NCBI GenBank assembly: GCA_015227615.1
Contig: JAALGZ010000004.1
Span: 1,612,001 to 1,676,000, forward strand
Reading direction: 5' to 3'
From: Labyrinthula sp. Ha
Taxonomy: Eukaryota > Sar > Bigyra > Labyrinthulida > Labyrinthulaceae
Length of the DNA: 64,000 bases
Both the position numbers and the translations under genes were made by a program. Under the pieces are notes generated by a model. The model did not search any database. It saw nothing but the letters and a program-made list of their open reading frames with translations, and had not been told where the DNA came from. This document shows positions 45,201 through 56,264 of this stretch, piece after piece. Each line of letters opens with the position of its first letter. The first letter of the stretch is position 1.

Positions 45201-48200
45201 GGTCTACTGTTTGACCAAGAGCTAATAAAATTAAGTATTATCACTTTTCCCGTTCTTTCTTCTCTTTTAATTTTCTAGTTTAGTAAGGGTGGTAGAGACC
45301 TTTATTTTCTACAAAGGGTAATCATTGAAACCAAGCTCTGTAATATAGTGTTCTTCAAGGGATTGCATTGTCGGAGTATAAGTAATCTAATACTGAAAAC
45401 CCATGTAGGCCACTTCGGAGTTATGGTATTACCATGAATCTACCCAAAGTAATAGGAACGTTCTGCTGGCAACTTGATTTTAGAGAATATTTTCATGCTT
45501 CGCTTCTTAGAAAATCACTGACTGTAAATCCCGATTCTGTATTGGTGTAGGGTACTAGTGCGTTGGAAAAAACGAAAAACCTTTAAAATTAGTACTTCTT
45601 ATTATATACCCTTTATCATTTCCACTAGTGGGCATCAACAGATGTAGCTCACCTCTGAATAGTTTGCAGTTAATATAAGGAGTGGTTAGCTTTGGACAAT
45701 AAGTAGCTCGCTATTAGCAGTTTACAGGCAAATTTTAATTGACTGCATAAAGCAGTTTGAGTAATACTTACTGTAGAGAACATGATCCTAACATTAAAGT
45801 ACTGATGAATAAAATACTAAATTAGTTGATTTCTTAAATACTTTCTAGTCGCACGAGTTGTGGCTATGGATAAAAGAGAAAAACATGGTGTTTGCATAAG
45901 TTTATGCTGCAAAGGTAGAGCAACATATATAAGGAGTAGAAGATCTACAGTGGATAGCTAAGAAAGTCAGAGCAAAATTTGCTGCTTAATCCAGCGCTAA
46001 GAAATTGATCTGTAGCTGTAATATATCACATGAATGGATTTAAGCATTTCTTTATCAGACATAGGGCTGTAGTAATGGTTTTCCCAAAAAAATATCTATT
46101 TCCAAGTGTAGATATTACATGCCTCTTCTAAGCAAACTATTTAATGGTCTCAGTAAGTTTTACCCACCTGTCCACCCTAAATAGACAACACTTTCTTCCA
46201 ACCATGGAGTGAAAGAAAGCGAACCATTAAGCTTAAACTAATCCTTCGCATCCCTTAACTTGGAGCTATTCGTTTTATTGTTTCTTTTATTGGTTTCATT
46301 CGAACTTTTTTTTCTCAGAATGCTAAATAACTCAATTGATAAACTGTGGAAAAATGAACAATTCTGTGGTACAAAGTAACTACATTTCTGGAAAATGTAT
46401 AAGTCACTCTAGCTACCTTATATAACTCAGTAATCTTAATTTCGAATTTTGTTTTCCGAAAAATATGTTCGAAGGCTATTATGGGAGTCATAACCATAGG
46501 CCCAACCTGTTCCTGACTTGGAAGTTCTTATCGACCTAATGAAAGTGAACATCAGCAAATGAATAAAATTAATATACTAAATTTAAACCCTATAAAAGAA
46601 ATATTCCAAGTTTTTACTAACTGAGGGGATAAAAATTTCTATGTAATAGAACTCATGACTAAAATTTTATGCCATCTAAGCATAGTGTTGTTTTCGTGTT
46701 AAACCTTAGCAATGCTTTCTTACTAAAATTAAAAATTCAACAACTTTTACATACACATACCATGAAATAGAGAAGGAATTAAAAAAGAACCAATGACTTG
46801 ATGCAACCCTATCTACTTTGTATCGTATCGGGGGCACTAGTTTTTCTTGGGAGATCTTTTTTCACTGATCAGAGTTAATAGAAAAAAACAAAACCGACCT
46901 ATTTAAGGGTAAAATGATACATCTGTTAGATACTTCTACAGCTCGGAACCTATCGAAAATAGTATTCAATTTTCAAAAACCTAAAAGTAATCATATGTGA
47001 CCGCAGCAATTTTTCTATTGCCTGCATCAACTCGGAGTCTCTGAAGCTACGCAGCCTGCATACCATACACTTGAAACATATCTACCAAGATTACAGGCCA
47101 AGATAGCAAACAGAAAAGCGGAAACACTAACTAAGCAATAATAACTTTTAGCCAAAGCTCTCAACAAGAAATAAATAAAATTTATACTTGAATCAGTCAA
47201 GGCAATGCACAAAAAATCACAAAATGAAACAAGATCAATTGAAAACTTAACAGTTGTGTTAGTTTGCAACAATTAGTGATATTGAACTCCGAAAGCCTTT
47301 CCTATTGCAAACGTTATAAATAAAATTTTACTTTCTTGCTGCAATGGGTTCCTTTGAATCTTGTCTACTTAGATGCACGTATGCAATGCTCTATTATAGT
47401 ACAACAGCTTGTACTTCGAATGATAAAAAGTATTTTCAATGGGTAATATTCTCCAAAATTACCAAAGTTGCGTCACAGAGAAATTTTCTCCATGATTTGG
47501 CTATATCTTATAAAACTTGAGTATTTTTACGCTGAATTACAAGCAGAAGTTCGCCATTAACTTTTCCCCATTAACTAGAACTTGGTCCTGGGTGTTAATC
47601 TTATTTTTTACGGCATATCAAAAAGCTGAAAACAAATTTTGATAAAGTGATTTTCAAAGACACTTCTTAGTCCTCTATACCAGTTTATATTTAAGTTGAA
47701 AAGAAAGAGAGGTGAATATATATTTAATATAATAGAACATTTAGAAGAAGAAGGATGAAGTAGGACGAATAATGTCCACTGCTAAAATCAATCTTTATAT
47801 AGCATGAGAAGAAGTTATTGAAACACGGGAGGTTTAGATGCTCTAATTTAGATATTGAATCACGGCTAAGGTACTGAAACTGATAACATGATTGCATAAA
47901 TAATTTTTCTTTCATTCTTAATAATAGGAGCATTTAAATATATTCCCTTTATACTCTGAAGGCTGTCTTATTTCTTGCGGTTTGTGGGATACGGAAACAT
48001 GTACTTGGTCGAAAACGTTTGTTTTATACAAGTTAGGATGTCTAAACCAAGGTATAAAATCACTGCGTGTTATTAGTTACGCTACTCATAGTACTAATAG
48101 TTACCTTCTAGCTAGAAAAAAAAACTGAAACTACTTTCTTATTAGGCTTGGAAATAAAGAAGACGAAAATTTTCAGAGAAATTTTATTCAGCGACTAATT

Positions 48201-48762
48201 CACAATATTCTACTCGTAAGTGATTTTAAGGAGTTAGATACACTAATCAATATTAAGCAATTCGATGACTTTGCTATTAAAAACAACAAACTGTGTGGTA
48301 ACAACTCTGCGTCATAGTTTCTTTATTCAAGAATACCGGCAAATCTACTCCACCCGTACGGCATATACTTTAAAAACTCTGCAAAACAAAATTATATATA
48401 TTTAGTACCATATTTACCTATAAATTAATTCTATCATAGTCACTAAAAGTTTTGCATCATGAGTTCTCCTTTCAGAGTTCACGACAACAAACACCATCTA
48501 AGAAATCATGAGAAATTATTTACTCGGCACTCCCCTAAAAAATGAGATCATAATATTTTTTTTATTTTTTCTACATGAAGTAACATGAAACATTAAAGTG
48601 AAGTTTGGTTTTGTGCAACAAAACCTAGTACTGCGGGTCTACTTCATTGGAAGTTTAAGAGTATCCTTAGGTATGCTGTTTTCACATCGAGAAAACTCTA
48701 CGGTAATACAATATTGAGATTACAAAAGCAATACCCAAACAAGACAACTTATCGAAGAAGAA
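45201..48762. other. Gene-poor interval (3.6 kb)
   Basis: Lies between MetAP2 and the dihydrouridine synthase, both on the plus strand. Open frames are all below about 81 codons and look random. No RNA gene, repeat or motif recognised. A lost convergent partner of MetAP2 would be expected here if the pairing pattern held. Confidence 0.5.
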
Positions 48763-49901
48763 ATGAGCTTGCCGTTCAAAGTAAGAAAACAGCTTCCTAT
48801 TGTAGCTCCAATGGTTGATCAATCTGAATTACCATTTCGGATGCTCTGTAGAAAAGTTTTCGGGAAAGAATTGATCTGTTACACACCAATGCTCCACTCT
48901 CGTCTTTTTGTGGAAGACAAGAACTACAGGGATGAAAAGTTTACAACTTGTGAAGAAGATCGACCTCTTGTAGTTCAAATCTGTGGTCACGATCCAGAAA
49001 TTATGTTAGAAGCTGCAAAAATTGTTGAAAATCGATGTGATGCAATCGATATAAATCTTGGATGTCCACAGAAAATAGCTAGAAGAGGAAACTATGGATC
49101 ATTTCTTCTAGAAAAGTTTAAATCAGGTGATAGAACAATTGGGGAAGTAGTCAAATACTTATCAGATAATTTATCTGTTCCTATATTTTGCAAGATCCGC
49201 GTATTTGACAATGAAGAACAAACACTAGCAGTCTCAAAGTTCATTGAAGAAAGTGGCTGCAAACTTTTAACAGTACATGGAAGAACAAAAAGACAAAATA
49301 AGAATGTTGATCACGCAAATTGGGATCTTGTCAAAAAAATTAAAAGCGAACTTTCGATACCTGTTATTTCGAATGGATCTATTGGAAACTTGCATGAGCT
49401 TCAAAGCTGCTTAGAACAAACAAACTGCGATGGAGTTATGACTTCAGAAGCAATACTAGAAAATCCGTATGTATTTTCCGTACTTTTTTCTTTATCCTTA
49501 ATCTTTAGCCTCTTTTCTTAGATGGAAAAGTTCCAACTCAATTTGATGTTGCAAGAGAGTATCTAAGTTTCTGTGAAAAATATCCTGGTGCAACATCTAA
49601 AATGAAAAGAACACATTTATTTAGGTTTCTTCATGGACCAATAAGTAATCATTCAGAATTTCGTCCTATTATTGGAAAAGCGCATCAAACTGAGTTTTTA
49701 GAGAAAATAAATCAACTTGAGACTTTTCATAACCAATCTGCGTGTAAACATCCAAGTTGCACAAAGTTATTTGAAGGAAAATATGGATGGTGGTATGCAA
49801 GACATAGAAATAGTGAAATAACAAAAGAGAAGAAAAGAAAATTAGATATTCTAAAAGCCCAATTAGAAAAAAGAAAGAAAATATCTCCAGACCTACATTA
49901 G
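48763..49901 (+). CDS. DUS1: tRNA-dihydrouridine synthase, Dus1 type
   Basis: Exons 48763-49479 and 49509-49901, with a 29-nt intron, give 369 aa. The FMN barrel starts with LPIVAPMVDQSELPFRML. LGCPQKIARRGNYG near 104-117 carries the catalytic Cys, and LLTVHGRTKRQ and PVISNGSIG are the phosphate-binding strands. These features fit the Dus1/DUS1L family, which reduces uridines 16 and 17 in the tRNA D-loop using NADPH. The C-terminal part has a CKHPSCTKLF-x4-YGWWYARH patch, a conserved family tail. Its last nine coding bases overlap the end of the ketohexokinase gene on the other strand. Confidence 0.92.
49480..49508 (+). other. 29-nt mini-intron of the dihydrouridine synthase gene
   Basis: GTACTTTT at the 5' end, AATCTTTAG at the 3' end. 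Phase 0. Removal joins LENPYVFS to PLFLDGKVPTQFDVA, as the family requires; without it the frame stops five codons after the acceptor, at a point where homologues continue. A donor 9 nt upstream is also possible but would give a 38-nt intron. Confidence 0.78.
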
Positions 49902-50877
49902 ATTTTCCAAGAAACTAAAACCTTGACTCTTTACTTTTTGTGCAGATAGATTTATCGCAAACTGAACTGCAGAGTTAATGGAGTTTGTTTTTGTGTAGTT
50001 GAAGAGAAAAGATGCTATAAAAACATCTCCTGCACCAAGAGTATCAGCAGGTTCTTCGGCTGGAGTTATTTTGGCATAATTGAATTTTTCTTCGGAGGCT
50101 TTATACGTGAAGATTCCAATAGTTCCAAAAGGTACAATGAAAACTTGATCTGGATTTGTTCTCATACTCTTCAAGAAGGATTTTATTGTCTCAGTTGCAT
50201 TTCTTTCTTCTATGTTGGGAAACCTTTTGCAGATAAAATCCTTGGAGAAAAAGATAATGTCTCCAAAGGATACCAAATTTAAAACTGAGTCTTCGCCTTT
50301 TCCTCGTTCTTTTTCTACTTCTATACTTATGAACTGCTTTTTCAAAGACTTTTTTTGGTCCTTTAAGTACGTAAGCATTTTTTTTGTTTCAATGACGTTT
50401 CTTCCTTCAAAGTGAAAACAAACTTGCTCTTCTCTATAGTTAAAATTTGATAATGAAATTTTAAAATCTTCGAAAGAAAGTTCAGGTAAATCCCTATAGT
50501 GAATAATTGTTCTAGATCCCGTTTTTCTTGATACAAGAATGTGGGACTCTGGCTGAATACCAGCCTTCTCCACTTCCACTGGAAATATACCAAAGTTTCT
50601 TACCATTTCAGATAAGGAAATTTCAGAGGAGCAAGAATACATAAAGTGAACAGTATTTTCATTTAGTTTAGCAAGTACTTTAGCCTGATTGCATCCGTCT
50701 AAGAAAATATGCAGATTAACGAACAGTACTTCCTCCAAGTTGGGATATTCTAGATAAAGCACGAATCTATATTATTAATAAAGAGTATATTACTTCTTGA
50801 TCTTCTTGTGGAAAGTTTTCTACGATTGATATCTTGTCCACACAACATATTCCGACAACGAAAAACTTAATACTCAT
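49893..50877 (-). CDS. Ketohexokinase-like PfkB sugar kinase
   Basis: Exons on the minus strand are 50877-50794, 50766-50730 and 50698-49893, with introns of 27 and 31 nt, giving 308 aa. The first exon encodes MSIKFFVVGICCVDKI, a typical PfkB opening. The second junction creates LGGNGCNQAKVLAKL, the PfkB substrate-binding GGN motif. GSRTIIHYRDLPELSFEDF and FEGRN match ketohexokinase closely, and ADTLGAGDVFIASFLF holds the catalytic Asp and anion hole. Length equals that of human ketohexokinase (298 aa). It would phosphorylate fructose or a related ketose with ATP in the cytosol. The 3' end overlaps the synthase CDS by 9 bp. Confidence 0.88.
50699..50729 (-). other. 31-nt mini-intron 2 of the ketohexokinase gene
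   Basis: GTACTG at the 5' end, TTTCTTAG at the 3' end. Phase 1. The junction forms the Asn codon of the GGN motif, strong support for exactly these splice sites. Confidence 0.85.
50767..50793 (-). other. 27-nt mini-intron 1 of the ketohexokinase gene
   Basis: GTAATATA at the 5' end, AATATAG at the 3' end. Phase 0. It joins ENFPQEDQE to IRALSRISQ, matching the spacing before the GG motif in ketohexokinases. Confidence 0.83.
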
Positions 50878-53800
50878 ATTGTTGCTCTCAGATATTCTTC
50901 ATGAGGTGGTTGCAACATTTCCCCAAAATAAGGGAAAATTGAATCTATCCATTGTTTTCTTGCAAGCTAAGATTAAATATTCTATGTTATAGATAGGAGT
51001 ATGGCGTTTCAATATTTAAAAGAGGTGAACTACACTTTCCCTTGAAGATCTTCATCATTTGTGGTAAAAGTTTTCTAAAGTATTTCTATTAGAGATGCAA
51101 CATGAGCTAGCCAACCAATATAGATGGTTGGAACTTGTGACACGAAAATGCACATGAACTAGTGCTATATAGAATATTCAAGTATGGTCACACATTGGGA
51201 AAGTACACTATGCAATAATTAACTAGAGCAAAGTCTGTCGCGCTTTCCATAGTTCAAACTGCATCTTGTTGTGTACTTTGCCTAAGGAAGATGAAAGGTA
51301 GTTTGTACTCTGATGTGTATGAAAGGCTAGTCAATCACCCATATATGCGTAATATTCAATAAACAAATTATAATTTTTAGCTTAGTAGCTTAATCGCCCA
51401 CGATTATTTCGAATAAAAATATAACTACTAATTATGTTACCCAATAACACAAACCTTCTGCTACAAGAAGTCTAGAGCTCTCCACAGAAAAAACACCAAT
51501 CCGCTTGAATTCCACACACCTAAAAAACTAAACTAAATATCCATAAAGAAGTTAAAACCTTATTTTGGCGCAAGAACAGTTGAATAAGTTATACAGGTCT
51601 AACCCTATGAATCTAGAAAAATAGACTTAGCTGACTTAAGGTACATCATAATAGGCTAAGGGAGCTAATACCAAATAATTGGCCAATTAACAAATATTCA
51701 CCAAGTAGAAATTTTTATAAAATCTGAAATTAACAAAACAACTGTTGTTTCTTGACCTAATTTATAAGTTTTCTGTAGGGAATTTAACTAAAGTTTGTAA
51801 TCATGACTTGATCAGCTAGACAGCAGTTGACAAAGGTGTTCCCAAATGAAATATTGTTTGAGAGAATGCAGTGTATATATATTATCTTTCAGTAAGATTT
51901 TCCAAAATGTAAATATGTAGCCCAATAATGGATTACCATGCTTCTAATAAATTTTTAGATTAATTACTAAAAAGCATGTTTGAACTAAGGAAAAGAAGTA
52001 AGTTTTCGAGTCCATCTTGGGTAATCTTAAGTCAGGGCTCTTATCCATGTGAAATTATGTCCAAAATTTCATAGTTCAAACAAAGAAAATCCATGCTTAT
52101 CAATAGGGTCCTTGTTTGTGTTGATCAATATATTTTCAAGAAAAGGTCGGCAAACGGAGTTATAATTGGTTTGTCCTTAATTAATGTGGTTAAAAACCTT
52201 TATTGAAATTTTGAATACAGACGATCTGTTTGGATTAGTTTAAATATATAAAGAAGATTTTAGCCAAATATTTAAAATAAAGCTTTAGCACAGATTCATA
52301 AGTTGGACTGATATTTTTTAATTCAGGTTTATAGGATATGTTCCCAGTATCAGAGCTTTTTTTATAGTAGCTCCTCTTAGTTTTCTTTGAAAGCTTTTCC
52401 TTATTTAAGTAGTCTATACCTGACAATCCATCATCAATGTTTCTACATCAAGTATTCGTCAACCAAAAGAGTCAATATAGGTGTTGCCTATTGTTGCACG
52501 TGGTTAGAATCTAGGATTCATCACTTAGATTAGCACCTACAAAGTTATCACACAAGAGTTTTTTCTTCGCCTGGTTGATAGAGCGACACCTTGTTAACCT
52601 AGACGGCTGCCATTTTTTAATTGTGCTGAGATCTGACTAAACTTAACTTCTCTCTGATTGCAGGTTAGTATTAATTTTCGTTCTCAAGAAAACATCTTCC
52701 TTGAATTTTTTATCGTCTGTTCTATTTCTGGGCTGAAGCTCAGCATACTTCTCATTTCCGAACATATTTGAGCTTTTTTCAATAAAAATTTGTAATTACA
52801 CTCCAACATGCTTGTTTATATTCCTTTAATTTCTGTTCACTTTTTTTGTACTTCTCTTCGTATTATGCCAATACTGTTCAGTATTTTCCATTTTAGCTTC
52901 ACATTTATCAACCTTTCAACACCTTCTAGTCCAATATTAAGATGCTACTTCCCTAATTTAGCATGTGCTCTTGGATAGAGGAAATTGAATCTAGCCTCTA
53001 CTATACCTTGAACCAAGGTATATTTAATTCTTTTTCTTTCCTTAATCTTTAAGAAACTCAATACTTTTGTTACCCCAGTCCTGACTAACTACTCGTAAAC
53101 TGGGCAATCTTGATGGATCTAAAAAATATACAGTAGAAATGGATTGCTAAGACAAAATTGTATAGAAATATATTTGAGATGCATTTGCAATGAAAATGCT
53201 TCAAAATAAAAAATTTATTTATCACATCAATCTTACTGTGTCGTATATTACAAATCTTAAGATATGTCCTATTTGCACAAAACTCTTATTCTGAACTAGT
53301 CTATTTCTCAACAAATGAATTACTAATTCTATTGTTTACATTAGTATTTCTGGAGCTTTAAATCACCAATAGAAAATATAGTACACACAATTTCTATGAT
53401 TTAGTAAATTCTCGGTATTTCCCCTCAACTAATAGAGCATGAGAAACTAAGGTTTTTCAAAAATACTCCGTGACAGAAACGATGACGCATGAGGAATCCG
53501 GTATTTTTGTTGCAGCTGAAGTAACACTGGATGTATAGATTCTCCAGCTGGCTTTAAGATCAGATTTTCTGGTGAGATTAAGCTTTAAAACTATCTTGTG
53601 TGTTCACCAGCTGAATCTATATCAACAATATGCTCATTATATCGATATGCGCTGAAAGGATCTTAAACTCTTTGTAATTAGCATTTTCTTCTTCTTTATA
53701 GTTGCTTTGCCAGAGTGCACAGCTGATGTTATACGCTGAGTAGAAATGCCTTAGCCATTTGATCTTAATAGTCACCTCACTAAAGCATCATTCGTCAAGC

Positions 53801-54685
53801 TTAGGGCGAAAAAAGTGTCTTTCAAAGTATTGAATAGTTATTCTTTTTTTTTCTTCTTTATTTGTTAGTTTATGATTTTTTCATTGAATAATGAAGAGTG
53901 TCGCGGTGATCTAACTATTAACAACATTATGACTAGGAACTCGGTCAGAGAAGCTTACCCAATAATAATATTTTCAAAGGGTCCCCTTTACTACTTGTGT
54001 TTATAACCAAAGTTGCTGACAATATGACTGGAGTCTAAGGGTATAGAACTAGGGCATATGAGATGTTGTCAATGAGTAATATACTCTCTTATCGAAGCTT
54101 ATGCGTTAGCATGGGTATTGCAAAGTTTAATTGTTGAGGTGTAAGGCCACATTGTATCGGCTCGTTCAGAGGATTTTCCACTTGTGACACTTCAACTTTT
54201 TACCACGGGTTACGGTAATGGAGCAATGTGCACTAACTTTAACCTAATAGAATCTGGGCGTTATTAGCCTTATAAAGGTTTCTTTGCCACTTCACTCTAA
54301 CTTCGCTCCCATAGTTTTTATGTACAATATGTTCTTATCAGTGCATATGAACTTCGGGATTAAAGCAAACAAAATTTGTTAATTATGACTTGCAAGTGTA
54401 AAATACTAATGATAGCTGAATCTAATATTTTGTTCTATCTTTTTCTTTCTGAAACTCCACTTCGGTTTATCAAAGAAAGTTATGTAGATATATAATCTCC
54501 TTATATTTTCCCCTAAAACTCATATGAAAGTTAAATTACTTTCAAACACAGGTGCACATTATAGAAATGCCCAAAATATATTTTCATCTTGTATTATTAT
54601 TCATGCCAAATTAATTTCCGTTTACAGCATAAATTGTTCTATACAAAAGATTCAATTTCCCAGATATATCATCATCTTTATCTCT
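50878..54685. other. Gene-poor interval (3.8 kb)
   Basis: Divergent 5' flanks of the kinase and the chromate transporter. A minus-strand frame near 52235-52450 is coding-like in composition but has no ATG and no recognisable family. One TGCCCAAAA copy lies at 54568. Nothing else recognised. Confidence 0.5.
54568..54576 (+). promoter_or_regulatory. TGCCCAAAA motif upstream of the chromate transporter
   Basis: Exact plus-strand copy ending 109 nt before ATG 54686. It falls inside an upstream in-frame open stretch, which argues that the true start is the downstream ATG. Confidence 0.38.
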
Positions 54686-56203
54686 ATGACAGATCAAAAC
54701 CAGGAAACAGAAACAAACATAGATAAAGCACAACCCATGTCTTCTGAAGATTCAGTGGACCAAAACTCACCACTTAAAACATCTTCTGACCTAGAAAACA
54801 AACCTCCACCTGAACCAGTTAAAGTTGACACTGCAGTCAAAGCTGATGCGGAACTTGAAATAAAACCGCTACCCGTTCGTCTCTGGGAGGTTTTGTACGC
54901 CTTTGCCCCGCTTGGGTTGATAGCCTTTGGTGGTCCTGCCGCACATATTGGGATTCTCCATACCCAGTTTGTAGAAAAATATGAATGGTTGACGGATGAT
55001 AGATTCGTAGAGTTGATGGCTGTTGGACAGGGTTTACCTGGTCCAACAAGTACGCAAATGGTCATAGCAACAGGAGCGTCACACGCCGGAATCCTAGGAG
55101 GTTTGCTTGCATTTTTCTTATGGAACATACCTAGTTTTATTGTTCTTGTTACTGTAGCTCTAGTGTCGCGGGAAAACTTAGATCCGGATGAACTTCCTGA
55201 TCAACTTTCTGGTTTAGCACCTGCAGCAGTTAGTCTCGTTTTTATCGCGGCGTATAAATTAGGGATGAAGGTGCTCAAAGCCGATGTTAAGTTAGGTCAG
55301 GAGGAATATGTAGAGAAGATCAAGTTGTTTTTGGCTACGGTGTCGACTGTTGTCACATTGCTTGTTACTGGTGAAGATAGCTTTAATGATAGATTAGTTG
55401 CAATAACGTTTCCGGCGTTATTAATTGGAGGCGGATTAGTTACTTTGGTAGACTCTCGGAGGGAAGGAAAGGTTGGAAACTATTTTAAACCTCCTGATGT
55501 TGAAGAGCAAAGAGAAAATGAAAGTATTTTGAAGACTATCAATATATCTCCCTATGTAGGTGCTCTACTTATTCTCATTTGGTTGGGACTTTTGGGATCT
55601 TTCGTCACACTTAGAGCTCTGGGAATAATAGGAGAAGATGGAAAAGCGGCTTTATTTGAAGCTATGTTTCGAATGGGCTCCATTATCTATGGAGGTGGTC
55701 AAGTTGTGCTTCCGATGCTGCTTACTGAAGTTGTTGACACCGGTTGGGTTTCCAGGAACCAGTTCTTTCAAGGATTTGCCCTTGTTCAAGCCCTTCCTGG
55801 TCCTCTATTTAACTTCTCCTCTTACCTGGGTGCAATTTATGAAGGACTAACAGGAGCATTTATTGCTTGGGCTGGACTCTTTGGACCTGGTTTACTTTTG
55901 ATCCTAGCGTTCCTTCCGTTTTGGATGAAGGTGAGAAAAGTTCCGTGGTTCAAGTGTTTTTTAGCAGGTGTTAATGCTGCTGCCATTGGATTAGTTGTTG
56001 CTGCAACTGCGCAACTATGGGAAGCAGCTGTTGAAACCTGGGCTGATGCTGCTACATTTTTTTTTACAGGTTCTTTCATACTCTTCTTTGATCCACGTGA
56101 ACAACGTCCAACCTTGTCTAAACTCTGGGTGCCAATTGGAGTATTGTTTGGTGGTCTATTCGGCTACATGCTTACAGCTACAGATTTTTCTCAAGACTTT
56201 TGA
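54686..56203 (+). CDS. Chromate transporter family (CHR) membrane protein, two-domain form
   Basis: 505 aa from MTDQNQET; an in-frame ATG 54 codons upstream would add a hydrophobic stretch unlike the family. After an 80-residue Pro/Glu-rich cytosolic tail come two homologous CHR halves. The first has FGGPAAHIGILHTQFVEKY and GLPGPTSTQ; the second has GGGQVVLPMLLTEVV and ALPGPLFNFSSYLG. These mark the long bidomain CHR type. About ten membrane segments are expected. Characterised bacterial members export chromate with proton coupling; eukaryotic members are less well known and may move sulfate-like anions. The family is patchy in algae, fungi and protists, consistent with old transfer from bacteria, but base composition here is like its neighbours. 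Confidence 0.92.
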   Translation: MTDQNQETETNIDKAQPMSSEDSVDQNSPLKTSSDLENKPPPEPVKVDTAVKADAELEIKPLPVRLWEVLYAFAPLGLIAFGGPAAHIGILHTQFVEKYEWLTDDRFVELMAVGQGLPGPTSTQMVIATGASHAGILGGLLAFFLWNIPSFIVLVTVALVSRENLDPDELPDQLSGLAPAAVSLVFIAAYKLGMKVLKADVKLGQEEYVEKIKLFLATVSTVVTLLVTGEDSFNDRLVAITFPALLIGGGLVTLVDSRREGKVGNYFKPPDVEEQRENESILKTINISPYVGALLILIWLGLLGSFVTLRALGIIGEDGKAALFEAMFRMGSIIYGGGQVVLPMLLTEVVDTGWVSRNQFFQGFALVQALPGPLFNFSSYLGAIYEGLTGAFIAWAGLFGPGLLLILAFLPFWMKVRKVPWFKCFLAGVNAAAIGLVVAATAQLWEAAVETWADAATFFFTGSFILFFDPREQRPTLSKLWVPIGVLFGGLFGYMLTATDFSQDF

Positions 56204-56264
56204 GGTGCTATTAAATACTTTCTTGTTGACAAATTATTTCACGTAACATCTCTACACCCATAAC

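Noticed and set aside
52235-52450. Coding-like minus-strand frame (contains SGIDYLNKEKLSKKTKR)
   Set aside because: No ATG in the open interval, no convincing 27-31-nt intron upstream, and no family.
54524-54685. 54-codon N-terminal extension of the chromate transporter
   Set aside because: It is Ile/Ser-rich, unlike the family, and contains the TGCCCAAAA motif. It is more likely promoter and leader than protein.
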